64,000 nucleotides of DNA, from NCBI GenBank assembly GCA_030149475.1, contig JASBRL010000096.1, positions 1 through 64,000 of the forward strand, written 5' to 3'. The notes below the pieces were generated by a model. It was not told where the DNA came from. It was given only the letters and a program-made list of their open reading frames with translations, and searched no databases. Both the position numbers and the translations under genes were made by a program. The first letter of the stretch is position 1; every line of letters begins with the position of its first letter. Shown here piece by piece: positions 42,519-53,077 of the stretch. The stretch comes from Marinobacter sp. Its GTDB lineage: Bacteria; Pseudomonadota; Gammaproteobacteria; Pseudomonadales; Oleiphilaceae.

Positions 42519-43910
42519 ATGGCAGAACATCATTACGACCTCGTGGTCATCGGTGCAGGTCCATCCGGTGAAGGGGCCGCGATGAATGCGACCAAGAGCG
42601 GCAAGCGGGTTGCGGTCATTGAGGACAAACGTGCGGTTGGAGGCAACTGCACGCACTGGGGTACCATTCCGTCCAAGGCGCTCCGGCACTCGGTCAAGCA
42701 GATTATTACCTTCAATACCAACGTAATGTTCAGGGACATCGGCGAGCCGCGCTGGTTTTCTTTCCCCCGGGTGCTGCAAAACGCCCAGAAAGTGATCGGC
42801 AAGCAGGTCAAGTTGCGGACCCAGTTCTATGCCCGCAACCGGGTGACGCTGATCAATGGCCAGGCCTGTTTTCTCGACGCTAACCGCATCGAGGTTCGGA
42901 GCAATCGCGGAGAAGAAATCCTCCATACCCAAAGCGTCGTTATTGCTACCGGCTCCCGGCCTTATCTGCCGCCGGATGTGAATTTCCGTCACCGTCGTAT
43001 TTACAACAGCGATACCATTCTTGATCTGTCGCATACCCCCCGGACCCTTATTATTTACGGAGCCGGTGTCATTGGCAGTGAGTATGCGTCAATTTTTGCC
43101 GGCCTGGGTGTGAAGGTGGATCTGATCAATCCCGGTGATCGCCTGCTGACGTTCCTGGATGATGAGATATCCGATGCGCTGAGCTATCACTTGCGCAACA
43201 ATGGAGTGCTGGTGCGGCATAACGAGCAGTATGAGCGCGTGGATGGCGATGATCAGGGTGTGGTGCTGTCGCTCAAATCCGGCAAAAAAATTCGTGCGGA
43301 TGCGTTCCTGTGGTGTAATGGCCGCGCCGGCAACACCGACAGGCTCGGGCTTGAGAACATCGGGCTGACGCCCAACGGCCGCGGTCAACTGACGGTGGAT
43401 GAGCACTATCGTACCGAGGTCCCGAATGTCTACGCCGCCGGTGACGTCATTGGCTGGCCGAGCCTGGCGAGCGCCGCTTATGATCAGGGCCGTTCGGCCT
43501 CGTCAGACATCGTCAAGGACGATCACTTCCGTTACGTGTCTGACGTTCCCACCGGGATCTATACTATTCCGGAGATCAGTTCAGTGGGCAAGACCGAGCG
43601 CGAGTTGACCGAGGCCAGAGTGCCTTATGAAGTCGGTCAGGCGTTCTTCAAGGATCTCGCTCGCGCTCAGATTACCGGCGAAGCCGTCGGCATGCTGAAG
43701 ATCCTGTTTCACCGTGAGACCCGTGAAATTCTCGGTATTCATTGCTTTGGTGACCAGGCGGCTGAAATCGTGCATATCGGTCAGGCCGTCATGAACCAGG
43801 CTGGTGATGCCAATTCCCTGAATTACTTCATTAATACCACGTTCAATTATCCCACCATGGCTGAGGCCTACCGGGTCGCGGCATTGAATGGGCTGAATCG
43901 TATTTTTTGA
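42519..43910 (+). CDS. sthA: Soluble pyridine nucleotide transhydrogenase (Si-specific)
   Basis: [42 protein letters not shown]. Confidence 0.95.
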   Translation: MAEHHYDLVVIGAGPSGEGAAMNATKSGKRVAVIEDKRAVGGNCTHWGTIPSKALRHSVKQIITFNTNVMFRDIGEPRWFSFPRVLQNAQKVIGKQVKLRTQFYARNRVTLINGQACFLDANRIEVRSNRGEEILHTQSVVIATGSRPYLPPDVNFRHRRIYNSDTILDLSHTPRTLIIYGAGVIGSEYASIFAGLGVKVDLINPGDRLLTFLDDEISDALSYHLRNNGVLVRHNEQYERVDGDDQGVVLSLKSGKKIRADAFLWCNGRAGNTDRLGLENIGLTPNGRGQLTVDEHYRTEVPNVYAAGDVIGWPSLASAAYDQGRSASSDIVKDDHFRYVSDVPTGIYTIPEISSVGKTERELTEARVPYEVGQAFFKDLARAQITGEAVGMLKILFHRETREILGIHCFGDQAAEIVHIGQAVMNQAGDANSLNYFINTTFNYPTMAEAYRVAALNGLNRIF

Positions 43911-43936
43911 CCGGTCGTGCAAACTGAACGGTGGGC

Positions 43937-44728
43937 TCAGCTTGCAGTCATTTGATCGTCGGTATCCTTGTCGAGACGTCCCGGGAGCCGCAGGTTGCCC
44001 CGAGTAGCGCGATTGTCGAAGTAGATTCGGGTACTGGTCGGGTAATCAGTGATAACGCTGTCGATGCCTTTTTTTTCCAGTTCCAGCATGTCCTGTATTC
44101 GGTTGACGGTCCAGGCAGACACGTGAATGTTGCGCTGATGGGCGGTTTCCACAAGGCTTGCTGAACAGATTCGCCAGTTCAGACAGAGAAAATCGCAGTG
44201 CAGGCGCGCGGCCAGACTGGCCGGATTCGGGAAGCGTTTGTCTGCTACCAGCCCGGTTTTGATATGGCGATCACGGCGTCTGGTTTCCTGCAGGAACCAG
44301 GTATCGGCCGATGTAATGGCCACCCGCTCGATCAGATCGTTTTTCTGGATCAGTTCGGTCAGCCGGTTACAGAGGACGTTGAGTCTCTGGCGGCTGTCCG
44401 TCTTGACCTCCAGTTGAAGGTGCGTGAAGTCAGGACAGGCTGCGATCACGTCAGTCAGTGAAGGAATTCCGGCTGGTCTGGACCAGGTGGTCGTGTTCTT
44501 GCGGGCATCCAACACGGCCAGATCGGCCGCTGAGTAGTCAGCCACTTTGGCACTTTTTCCGGTTGTGCGGTCAATGGTCAGGTCGTGAATGACGACGGGC
44601 AGACCATCCCCGGAAAGCACCAGATCCAGCTCGAAATGCCGGGTGCCATTACCGTAGGCATAACAAAATCCCGCCAATGTATTTTCCGGAGCCTCACCTT
44701 TCGCACCCCGATGGCCGTATACAATCAT
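43937..44728 (-). CDS. Glycerophosphodiester phosphodiesterase
   Basis: MIVYGHRGAKGEAPENTLAGF; HFELDLVLSGDGLPVVIHD. Confidence 0.92.
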   Translation of the reverse strand: MIVYGHRGAKGEAPENTLAGFCYAYGNGTRHFELDLVLSGDGLPVVIHDLTIDRTTGKSAKVADYSAADLAVLDARKNTTTWSRPAGIPSLTDVIAACPDFTHLQLEVKTDSRQRLNVLCNRLTELIQKNDLIERVAITSADTWFLQETRRRDRHIKTGLVADKRFPNPASLAARLHCDFLCLNWRICSASLVETAHQRNIHVSAWTVNRIQDMLELEKKGIDSVITDYPTSTRIYFDNRATRGNLRLPGRLDKDTDDQMTAS

Positions 44729-45852
44729 GTCGCTTCAGTCCGGGACGAGGCCGAGTACAGGCGTTGTCTCTCCTTCCAGGTGTCGTGACAAAGCTGAATA
44801 TCCGCAAGAAAAGGCGACAATTCAGACATGAGCAGAGCCTGGGGACCATCCACCAGCGCCTTCTCGGGTTTCGGATGGAAATCCGCCAATACCATGTTGG
44901 CGCCGGCAATAATTCCCTGTGCGGTGGCGTGTGTCACCTCCAGAAGACCGTCGGGTGCGCGCTCACGACTGCCGACAGAATGAGAAGGATCGATACAGAC
45001 CGGCATGCGAGTCAGGCGCTTCACTGTGGACACGTGGGCAAAGTCGACCATATTCCGGTGTGGCTGACCGGCGTCGGTCTTCATGCCTCGCAGACAGAAA
45101 ACGACGTTTGCATTGCCTTCGCTGGCCAGGTACTCGGCGGCGTTCAAGGACTCATTCAGAGTGATTCCGAAGCCACGCTTCAGCAGCACCGGGTAGATGC
45201 TCTGGCGTCCGATCGATTTCAGTAGTTCGAAATTCTGGGTGTTTCGGGTGCCTACCTGCAGCATGACGCCAGTCGGTCTTCCAAGCTTTTCCAGGCACTG
45301 ATCAATTTCCTCGATATGACTCTCATGAGTGATCTCCATGGCGATAACCTTGATGCCATGCTTGCCCGCGGTTTCAAACACCCAGGGCAGGCAGGCGCTG
45401 CCATGTCCCTGAAAGGAATAAGGGTTGGTGCGGGGCTTGTAGGCACCCATGCGAGTGCATTGCTGACCATGCTCACTCAGGGCCCGCATCATGATGTCAA
45501 CGTGCTCCGGGGTGTCCACGGCACACAGGCCGGCAAACACGTTGAGATTCTGCTGATCAAATGTCACGCCGTTGTAGGTAAATCCGTTCTGACGCTGGTC
45601 GTCATGGTGGCGACCGAGTATCCGGTAGTCTTCAGAGATCCGGATCGCCCGCTCAACAGCGGGCAGCGCGGCAATTTCATCCCGGTCCAGAGATTTGGTG
45701 TCGCCCAGTAGATAGACTTCTGTCAGTTTCTGGCTTGCGCCCTGAACCTCATGAACCCGTACTGACACACCGGGAAGGTTCTCCAGGAAATGCATGGTCT
45801 GGCGATAGGCATCGCTGTCCAGGGGCGTGTCAGGATGCAAAATAGCTAGCAT
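44725..45852 (-). CDS. 3-deoxy-7-phosphoheptulonate (DAHP) synthase family protein
   Basis: NVFAGLCAVDTPEHV, GAYKPRTNPYSFQGHG, ICIDPSHSVGSRE-like motifs. Confidence 0.87.
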   Translation of the reverse strand: MLAILHPDTPLDSDAYRQTMHFLENLPGVSVRVHEVQGASQKLTEVYLLGDTKSLDRDEIAALPAVERAIRISEDYRILGRHHDDQRQNGFTYNGVTFDQQNLNVFAGLCAVDTPEHVDIMMRALSEHGQQCTRMGAYKPRTNPYSFQGHGSACLPWVFETAGKHGIKVIAMEITHESHIEEIDQCLEKLGRPTGVMLQVGTRNTQNFELLKSIGRQSIYPVLLKRGFGITLNESLNAAEYLASEGNANVVFCLRGMKTDAGQPHRNMVDFAHVSTVKRLTRMPVCIDPSHSVGSRERAPDGLLEVTHATAQGIIAGANMVLADFHPKPEKALVDGPQALLMSELSPFLADIQLCHDTWKERQRLYSASSRTEAT

Positions 45853-45863
45853 AGCGCTTTCCT

Positions 45864-46325
45864 TTACGTTGAGCGGGGCTGTTCGGCCCGATACCGGCTT
45901 TCCATGTATTCACGGTGGTTGAGGTGCAACAGGTCGGCCATACGGCGGATCATGTGCTCCTCGTACTTGTCGATCCGCCCGTCTGCAAATGCCACCCGCC
46001 AGATACTCTCAAGTATTCGCCGTTTACCAGCCTGATCGAGCATATCATTCAACTGGCCGGTGAACTCATACAGCGAGGTCGCATCGTCAGCCTGACTGCG
46101 GGCGTTGTCCAGTATGGCCCGGGCATCTTCCGGGGTGACTTCGTGGGCCTCGACAGCGCAGTCCACAATGGCCTGCAGTTCCCGCTCGTCCTCATTACGA
46201 TCAACCCGGGACAGTTGTACCATCAGGGCAGTGGCGGCAATCGCGAGCTTGCGGTTATCGGGCATGTCCGTGGCGCGGCTGGCGTCACTGTCTCCGGTAA
46301 ACAGGTTCTTCAGCAATTCGATCAT
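45864..46325 (-). CDS. TerB family tellurite resistance-like protein
   Basis: ALMVQLSRVDRNEDERELQAI; VAFADGRIDKYEEHMIRRMADLLHL. Confidence 0.85.
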   Translation of the reverse strand: MIELLKNLFTGDSDASRATDMPDNRKLAIAATALMVQLSRVDRNEDERELQAIVDCAVEAHEVTPEDARAILDNARSQADDATSLYEFTGQLNDMLDQAGKRRILESIWRVAFADGRIDKYEEHMIRRMADLLHLNHREYMESRYRAEQPRST

Positions 46326-46376
46326 GCACTCTCCTGGTTGGCGGAATCACGGCCGGCTCGTGGTGCCCCGACCCAG

Positions 46377-47345
46377 TCAGGCGGCGCTGGCGAGCCGGCG
46401 CACCCGGTTTTCCAGTTCGATCTGGTCGGCGGCAAACTTGCGGATGCCTTCCGCCAGCTTTTCGGTGGCCATGGCGTCCTCGTTGGACTCCCAGCGGAAC
46501 AGGTTTTCGTTGATGGTTCGGGGCGTGTCCGCGCTTTGGGGGTGACTGGCCGACAGGCGCCGCGGCAGCTCTCCGGTATCGTCACGCAGCGACTCGAGCA
46601 ATGCCGGACTGATGGTCAGGCGGTCGCAACCGGCAAGGCTCTCGATTTCACCGGTATTGCGGAAGCTGGCACCCATCACCACGGTGTCGTAACGGTTGGC
46701 TTTGAAATAGTTGTAGATCCGTGTCACCGAGCGCACCCCGGGGTCGTCATCGGGTGCAAATGCGGTTTTGTCGCTGTGGGCCAGATGCCAGTCCAGAATC
46801 CGGCCGACAAAGGGTGACACCAAAAAAGCACCGGCATCCGCGCAGGCGGCTGCCTGGATAAAGGAGAACAGCAGGGTCAGGTTGCAGCGAATGCCTTCCC
46901 GTTCGAGTTGCTCTGCGGCACGGATGCCCTCCCAGGTTGAGGCAATCTTGATCAGTACCCGGCCGGGGTCGACGCCCCGGCGGTCGTAAAGTTCTACCAG
47001 TCGACGAGCTCGTGCGAGGGTGGCACCGGTATCGAACGACAAGCGGGCGTCGACTTCTGTGGAAACAACGCCTGGTATCAGTTTGAGTATCTTCTCCCCG
47101 GCCATGACTGCCAGCAAATCAGTGGCATAACCCAATTGCTCCTGCTCATTACCGGTCATCGCGAGGGCTTCGTTGATGGCACTGTCCAGCATTGGCCGGT
47201 AGGCGTCGGAAGCGGCCGCTTTGAGCAGCAAAGACGGGTTGGTCGTTGCATCTTCGGGCTGCCACCGGGCAATAGCGTCGAGATCACCAGTGTCGGCGAC
47301 CACCGTGGTCATGCGTTTGAGTTGCTCAAGTTTGTTGCTCGTCAT
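46377..47345 (-). CDS. tal: Transaldolase
   Basis: [45 protein letters not shown]; start placed at [10 protein letters not shown]. Confidence 0.95.
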   Translation of the reverse strand: MTSNKLEQLKRMTTVVADTGDLDAIARWQPEDATTNPSLLLKAAASDAYRPMLDSAINEALAMTGNEQEQLGYATDLLAVMAGEKILKLIPGVVSTEVDARLSFDTGATLARARRLVELYDRRGVDPGRVLIKIASTWEGIRAAEQLEREGIRCNLTLLFSFIQAAACADAGAFLVSPFVGRILDWHLAHSDKTAFAPDDDPGVRSVTRIYNYFKANRYDTVVMGASFRNTGEIESLAGCDRLTISPALLESLRDDTGELPRRLSASHPQSADTPRTINENLFRWESNEDAMATEKLAEGIRKFAADQIELENRVRRLASAA

Positions 47346-47642
47346 GGGCATCGTCATCCTGATCGGTTTTATTTTGGCAGGCAGGCGGATAAGCCGAGGG
47401 CATTCGGATGCATGCCCGTAAAACCTGACAGTCCATAGCCCTACAATAACCGGCGGATTTGACCGGAACAAGACGCCAATGGATTAACAGGGAGTCATGT
47501 TATGGCCTGTTTTGGCGCGGCATGAAAGCTTTCCGGGACCGATATGCGGCACCGGATTGTCCGCCCGGGGTGGCAGGGCCAGATACCGAACGGCCTGTCA
47601 GGACGAAATTGCCAGCATCCCCTTTCAGGCTGGCCCCTGACG

Positions 47643-48698
47643 TCACGCGGGGACAGGTTCGCCGATTTTCTCTGGAACCCGGGCCATGGCCGCCTGAATA
47701 ACCTCCAGTCCCGCCCCGGGCCTGTGTGCATTTTCGCTGATGTGACGGCGGAATTGGCGACCGCCTTTGCAGCCATGGAACAGCCCCAGCAGATGGCGGC
47801 TGATGTGTCCGAGAAAAACGCCACGATCCAGTTCCGCCTGAATAAACGGAAACAGGCTGCGCAGAACGTCATGACGGGTGCGGCTGGACGGCTGCTCACC
47901 GTAGAAGCGTTCGTCCACCCCGGCGAGCATCCACGGGTTGTGGTAGGCCTCTCGGCCGAGCATGACGCCATCCGTGCTTTGCAGATGCTGGTCACAGTCA
48001 TCAAAGCTCTTGATGCCACCGTTGATGATGATCTCAAGTTCCGGGTAGCGTGCCTTGAGCTGATAGACCCAGTCGTATTTCAGGGGTGGGATGTCACGGT
48101 TTTCCTTGGGACTGAGCCCGCTCAGAATGGCGATCCGGGCATGAACGATAAACGTCCGGCAGCCGGCGGCGGCGACCGTGTCCATGAAGTCGCAGAGGTC
48201 GTCCCAGCTTTCGCGGCCATCAATCCCGATCCGGTGCTTTACCGTGACCGGCAGGCTGGTCGCCGCCTGCATGGCCCGAACGCCCTCGGCAACGATCTCC
48301 GGGTGTCCCATCAGGCAGGCACCGATCAGGTTGTTCTGAACCCGGTCACTGGGACAACCGACATTCAGGTTCACTTCGCTGAAGCCGTATTGCTCGGCCA
48401 GCTCAGCGCAGTGAGCCAGTTCTCCCGCATGACTGCCACCAAGCTGCAACGCCAGTGGATATTCCGCCGGGTCATGTCGCAGAAACCGATCTGTATCGCC
48501 GTGAACCAGCGCACCGGTGGTTACCATTTCCGTATACAGCAGGGCATGGCGGCTCAACTGACGCGCCAGGTAACGATAGTGGAGCGTGGTCCAGTCCATC
48601 ATTGGGGCCACACAGAACCGACGGGAGGGCCCAGGCCCAGTTTTTACAGGGGCTTCGCTGATGGTCAGGCTATGTTCTGAGGGTGCTGTATTGCTCAT
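47643..48698 (-). CDS. dusA: tRNA-dihydrouridine(20/20a) synthase DusA
   Basis: CVAPMMDWTTLHYRYLARQLS; EVNLNVGCPSDRVQ; GREAYHNPWML. Confidence 0.95.
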   Translation of the reverse strand: MSNTAPSEHSLTISEAPVKTGPGPSRRFCVAPMMDWTTLHYRYLARQLSRHALLYTEMVTTGALVHGDTDRFLRHDPAEYPLALQLGGSHAGELAHCAELAEQYGFSEVNLNVGCPSDRVQNNLIGACLMGHPEIVAEGVRAMQAATSLPVTVKHRIGIDGRESWDDLCDFMDTVAAAGCRTFIVHARIAILSGLSPKENRDIPPLKYDWVYQLKARYPELEIIINGGIKSFDDCDQHLQSTDGVMLGREAYHNPWMLAGVDERFYGEQPSSRTRHDVLRSLFPFIQAELDRGVFLGHISRHLLGLFHGCKGGRQFRRHISENAHRPGAGLEVIQAAMARVPEKIGEPVPA

Positions 48699-48961
48699 TA
48701 ATTGCTCAATTCCAAGAGGTTTTCTGACCTCGGTGCTACCGGCGTGCTACGGCAAGTGATTTGCAGCAACACGATCTGTGTCAGTGACGGGTTCCTTAGA
48801 ACCTTCATCGATGGCTTTGGTTTTTCGCGACAATCCACTGCTTTCGGAGTGAATTCTATCAGGAAAGCGCTTGCGATGGTTTGTTGGGCCAGCTCTGGCT
48901 GATAAGCGATATCCGAGCCCTGAGGTCGCCAAAAAGTCCGTTTATCGTCAGGAAAGCCGAT

Positions 48962-49006
48962 TTTCAGGGAGAGCCGGAATCGCCAATAGACTTGATCAGA
49001 GGTTCC
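48962..49006. repeat. Copy 2 of the 45-bp dispersed repeat
   Basis: 43/45 identity with 92-136; in the dusA-AEC transporter intergenic region. Confidence 0.9.
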
Positions 49007-49104
49007 TTGGACCAGAAGACGATTTGCAGGGCTTTTGTTATCCTCCATAGCTTCCTGATCACGGGCGTTCAGTCTGTCGTCCCCGAATCCCGGAGTTTTT
49101 TCGT

Positions 49105-50019
49105 ATGCCCCTGATGGTGCAGGCTCTGTTGCCGGTTTTTGTTCTGATCATGCTCGGGCATATCTTCCGGCGTCTGAACTTCCCGGGGGGCGATTTCTGG
49201 CCGCTGGCGGAGCGCTTCACCTATTACGTGCTGTTTCCGGTCATGCTGGTGGTCAAACTGGGGCAGGCTAGATTACCCGCTTCTTCCTACGCGGATATGG
49301 CGATGCTGATCGGTTCGATGCTGCTGGCCATGACGCTTGTGCTGGCTGCCGTGCAATGGTTCTGGCGCTGGCCGGGCCCGGTCTACTCATCGGTATTTCA
49401 GGGTGCCATCCGGTTCAATTCTTACGTGGGCCTCGCGGCCGGCGGGATGTTGCTGGGGGACGAAGGCCTGTCGCTGGCGGCTATCGCTATTGCGATCATG
49501 GTGCCGCTGCTGAATCTGCTTTGTATTCTGATGTTCTCGCTGGTGGCGTCAGATGACCCGGTAACACTCCGGCCGGTTTTCAGGGCCATTGTGACCAATC
49601 CGTTGATTGTCGGTTCCGTTATCGGTGCCGTGTGGAGTTTTTTCGAGATTGGTTTCCACCCGCTGATTGGCAGCATCCTCAAGCCGCTCAGTAATCTTGC
49701 CTTGCCAATGGGGTTGATGACGGTGGGGGCCGGCCTGCACCTCAAAGCGCTGCGTGGCGCCTCCATGCCGTTTATCTTTTCATCTGTGCTCAAGCTGATG
49801 GCGTTTCCGGCCATGACGGCCGGGCTTGCGTTGCTGCTCGGCTTCGATGGACTGATGTTTCGGGTCGCTGTCCTGCTCGCAGCTCTGCCCACCGCGACGT
49901 CTGCCTACATTCTGGCCCGTCAGTTGGGGGGCGATGCGCCCCTGATGGCCGGGATCATCAGTGGCCAGACGCTGCTGGCCATGATCACGATGCCGCTGTT
50001 ACTGGGCCTGCTCTGGTAG
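49105..50019 (+). CDS. AEC (auxin efflux carrier) family permease
   Basis: Multi-TM; QALLPVFVLIMLGHIFRR, LPTATSAYILARQLGGDAPLMAGIISGQTLLAMITMPLLL. Confidence 0.9.
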   Translation: MPLMVQALLPVFVLIMLGHIFRRLNFPGGDFWPLAERFTYYVLFPVMLVVKLGQARLPASSYADMAMLIGSMLLAMTLVLAAVQWFWRWPGPVYSSVFQGAIRFNSYVGLAAGGMLLGDEGLSLAAIAIAIMVPLLNLLCILMFSLVASDDPVTLRPVFRAIVTNPLIVGSVIGAVWSFFEIGFHPLIGSILKPLSNLALPMGLMTVGAGLHLKALRGASMPFIFSSVLKLMAFPAMTAGLALLLGFDGLMFRVAVLLAALPTATSAYILARQLGGDAPLMAGIISGQTLLAMITMPLLLGLLW

Positions 50020-50898
50020 GCAGGCCAGTACCGCATCTGCGAGTGACTGCTGAAAGGCCAGGTAGCCGTCGCGGGACCCGCTGATAGCGGTCGCCAGCGG
50101 GTCCCAGGTGCTGCGCTGAACGGCCAGGCCCTCGCTGATGGCGGCCCAGTGCTGGCGATTAAATTGCGGCTCGACCAGTACGCAAGGGTGGTCGGCCGAG
50201 CGCAAGCGAGTTTGAATGTCGGCCAGTTGACGGGCTCCCGGTGAGCGGTCGGGCGTCGGACTGAGAACACCCCGGATATCAAGGTCGTAAAACGCCGCGT
50301 AAAGCCGGAAGGCATCATGATAGGTGAACAGCGCCAGGCGCCTGGCGGGCTTCAGCTCGTTCCTCAGGCGGGTTTCCTGTTGCGTGAGCTTTGCCTCGAA
50401 GTCGGCCAGGTTCCGTTCAAGCTGGGGACGGTTGGCGCCGGGTAGGGTGATTAACACGTGATAGATACGTCGAACCATCGTGCGGGCCTGTTCCGGGTCC
50501 AGCCAGAGGTGTGGGTTGTGTTCATGGGAATCGGTATGTCCGGTGTCCGGTGTTGTGTCGGTAGAGGCGTCGTCTGGTTCCAGCGGGTGGCTGCGGGCTG
50601 CGAGCTCCACGCTTGCGAACATTGGTGCCAGAAAGGTTTCCATATCGGGTCCGATCCAGAATATGGCTGCGGCGTTTGCCAGGCGACGGCGATCTGACGG
50701 GCGCAACTGGTAGGTATGCGGGCTGGCGCCGGCGGGAACCAGTGACTGGATCTGCATATCGTCGGTTGCTATTGCTCGTACCAGTAATTCCACGGGTTTG
50801 ATCGAGGTCACCAGGGTCATTGCTTTGCTCGGACCGCTGAACAACAGCATCAGCAAGATCGGCAAAAAATATTGGTTACGCGGCCGGTAGGTCGGCAT
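49999..50898 (-). CDS. znuA: Zinc ABC transporter substrate-binding protein ZnuA
   Basis: Signal peptide; SIKPVELLVRAI; His-containing loop GHTDSHEHNPHLWLDPEQA; Zur-like box upstream. Confidence 0.88.
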   Translation of the reverse strand: MPTYRPRNQYFLPILLMLLFSGPSKAMTLVTSIKPVELLVRAIATDDMQIQSLVPAGASPHTYQLRPSDRRRLANAAAIFWIGPDMETFLAPMFASVELAARSHPLEPDDASTDTTPDTGHTDSHEHNPHLWLDPEQARTMVRRIYHVLITLPGANRPQLERNLADFEAKLTQQETRLRNELKPARRLALFTYHDAFRLYAAFYDLDIRGVLSPTPDRSPGARQLADIQTRLRSADHPCVLVEPQFNRQHWAAISEGLAVQRSTWDPLATAISGSRDGYLAFQQSLADAVLACLPEQAQ

Positions 50899-50924
50899 CG
50901 GTGGGCGCTCCGGATAAATTTCGT

Positions 50925-50948
50925 GAAACGTTATAATATAACAGTTGC
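50925..50948. promoter_or_regulatory. Zur-like operator (gaaacGTTATAATATAACagttgc)
   Basis: 13-bp palindrome GTTATAATATAAC at 50930-50942, 27-50 nt upstream of znuA; resembles proteobacterial Zur boxes. Confidence 0.8.
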
Positions 50949-51060
50949 GGCGTCAGGTGAAGTCGGCGGCGACTTATGTGAAATTGCCGTCAGGCCGTTA
51001 TAATGCCTGCCTTAACACACACGAGCTGTTGGTCCGGCAGCCGTCAAACAGGAATCCGAC

Positions 51061-52545
51061 ATGACCGTACGTACCCGAATCGCACCGTCCCCCACGGGAG
51101 ATCCTCATGTGGGCACAGCGTATGTGGCGCTGTTCAACCTGTGTTTCGCGCGCCAGCACGGCGGCCAGTTCATTCTTCGGATTGAAGACACCGATCAGGC
51201 GCGCAGCACGGCGGAGTCCGAGCAGGATATTCTCCAGGCCCTGCGCTGGTTGGGACTGGAGTGGGATGAAGGGCCGGATGTTGGCGGCCCTTACGGTCCG
51301 TATCGACAATCAGAGCGGCGCAACGACTATCGTCAGTACGCTCTGGAACTGGTGGAGAAGGGGCACGCCTTTTACTGCTTTCGCACACCGGAAGAGCTGG
51401 ACGTTATCCGTGAAGAGCGCAAAGCGAGGGGCCTGAACCCCGGTATCAAAGGCGATCTGGAGTTGCCTGCGGCGGAGGTTGAGCGCCGTCTTGCGGCGGG
51501 CGAGCCTCACGTGATCCGGATGAAAGTACCGGAAGAAGGCGTTTGCCGGATCAACGACATGCTCCGTGGCGAGATCGAGATTGACTGGGGGCAGGTGGAT
51601 TGTCAGATTCTGCTTAAATCAGACGGCATGCCCACGTATCATCTGGCGAATGTGGTTGATGACCATTTGATGGCCATCACCCATGTGCTGCGCGGGGAAG
51701 AGTGGATTAATTCGGCGCCCAAGCACCAGTTACTGTACGAGTACTTCGGGTGGGATATGCCGGTGCTGTGCCATATGCCGCTGCTACGCAATCCGGACAA
51801 GAGCAAGTTGTCCAAACGCAAAAACCCGACCAGTATCAACTTCTATGAACGAATGGGCTTTCTGCCGGAAGCGGTGATCAACTACCTCGGTCGTATGGGG
51901 TGGTCGATGCCGGATGAGCGCGAGAAGTTTTCTGTCAGTGAGATGGTCGAACAGTTCGATATCCAGCGGGTCTCTCTGGGTGGGCCGATTTTTGATATCG
52001 AGAAACTGCGCTGGCTTAATGGTCTGTGGCTGAGGGAAGACCTGACCGAGACTCAGTTTGTCGCCCGCCTGAAAGACTGGTGGTTCAATGAGCAGGCTCT
52101 GAGTGCACTGGTGCCTCATGTACAGAGCCGGGCAGAGTTGTTCAGCGATGTCGCTCCCATGACCGCCTTCATGTTCTCTGGAATGTTGTCGCTGACCGTG
52201 GAACAGTTCGAGCACAGCAAGCTCGATGGGGACCAGGTTCGGCGGATTCTGCAATTTACGCTGTGGCGGCTCGAAGCCCAGCGACACTGGACCAAAGAAC
52301 GTATTTTTGCCGACGTCAAGGGCCTGGCCAAAGCCATGGGGCTTAAAATGGGTGAGTTCATGTTCCCGGTCTTCGTGGCGATTGCCGGTACGCCCAATTC
52401 CTGGTCGGTCATGGACTCCATGGCCCTGTTGGGGCCGGATATGACCCGTGCCCGCCTACGTCATGCATTGACGTTGCTGGGCGGCTTCTCCAAGAAAGAA
52501 AGCAAGCGGGTGGAGAAGGAATACGTGGCTCTGCAGAGTGATTGA
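51061..52545 (+). CDS. gltX: Glutamyl-tRNA synthetase
   Basis: [22 protein letters not shown] (HIGH-like), KLSKRKNP (KMSKS-like). Confidence 0.97.
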   Translation: MTVRTRIAPSPTGDPHVGTAYVALFNLCFARQHGGQFILRIEDTDQARSTAESEQDILQALRWLGLEWDEGPDVGGPYGPYRQSERRNDYRQYALELVEKGHAFYCFRTPEELDVIREERKARGLNPGIKGDLELPAAEVERRLAAGEPHVIRMKVPEEGVCRINDMLRGEIEIDWGQVDCQILLKSDGMPTYHLANVVDDHLMAITHVLRGEEWINSAPKHQLLYEYFGWDMPVLCHMPLLRNPDKSKLSKRKNPTSINFYERMGFLPEAVINYLGRMGWSMPDEREKFSVSEMVEQFDIQRVSLGGPIFDIEKLRWLNGLWLREDLTETQFVARLKDWWFNEQALSALVPHVQSRAELFSDVAPMTAFMFSGMLSLTVEQFEHSKLDGDQVRRILQFTLWRLEAQRHWTKERIFADVKGLAKAMGLKMGEFMFPVFVAIAGTPNSWSVMDSMALLGPDMTRARLRHALTLLGGFSKKESKRVEKEYVALQSD

Positions 52546-52716
52546 CCTGCCGGTTGGCGACGCCGGTTCGCAGTGGCAGGGCGTTATGGAGCTTCGCATC
52601 GCCTGGTGGCGGTGGACAGTGTTGTAGTACCGGCAAACTTCGAACCGGAGGCTGACCGAATTCTGAGCAGTCCTCCGGGGCCTTCAGAATTTACGCAAAA
52701 AAGTGCTCCCCAAAGG

Positions 52717-52745
52717 TTGACGCGCCTGCGGTCGATCACTAATAT
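52717..52745 (+). promoter_or_regulatory. tRNA promoter TTGACG-17-TAATAT
   Basis: Near-consensus -35/-10 with 17-nt spacer, 15 nt before tRNA-Ala. Confidence 0.75.
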
Positions 52746-52759
52746 ACCGCTCCGTTGAT

Positions 52760-52835
52760 GGGGCCATAGCTCAGCTGGGAGAGCGCGACGCTGGCAGCGT
52801 CGAGGTCGACGGTTCGATCCCGTCTGGCTCCACCA
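52760..52835 (+). tRNA. tRNA-Ala (anticodon GGC), encoded CCA
   Basis: GGGGCCA...TGGCTCC acceptor pairing, anticodon loop ctggcag, ggttcgatcc T-loop, ACCA end. Confidence 0.97.
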
Positions 52836-52839
52836 TTCA

Positions 52840-52915
52840 GTCCCCTTCGTCTAGTGGCCTAGGACACCGCCCTTTCACGGCGGTAACAGGGGTTCGAACC
52901 CCCTAGGGGACGCCA
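52840..52915 (+). tRNA. tRNA-Glu (anticodon TTC), encoded CCA
   Basis: GTCCCCT...AGGGGAC acceptor pairing, anticodon loop ctttcac, ggttcgaacc T-loop, GCCA end. Confidence 0.97.
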
Positions 52916-52959
52916 CTATTCTGATGGGCCCGGTAGATGCTGCCGGATCGATCAACAAA

Positions 52960-52981
52960 AAAACCGCCTTCGGGCGGTTTT
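52960..52981 (+). terminator. Rho-independent terminator with TTCG tetraloop
   Basis: aaaaccgcc-ttcg-ggcggtttt downstream of the tRNAs. Confidence 0.93.
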
Positions 52982-53077
52982 CTTGTATCTGGACCGACCG
53001 CTCATCCGGCCTGGTGCCCCTTACACAAGTGAGCGGCTGATCTCGCAATTCTCCCGAGCACCCTTTGACGGCGGTCG

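Noticed and set aside
45915-46817. 300-aa plus-strand ORF
   Set aside because: Antisense to TerB-like and transaldolase genes.
47544-48680. 378-aa plus-strand ORF
   Set aside because: Antisense to dusA, which has unambiguous family motifs.
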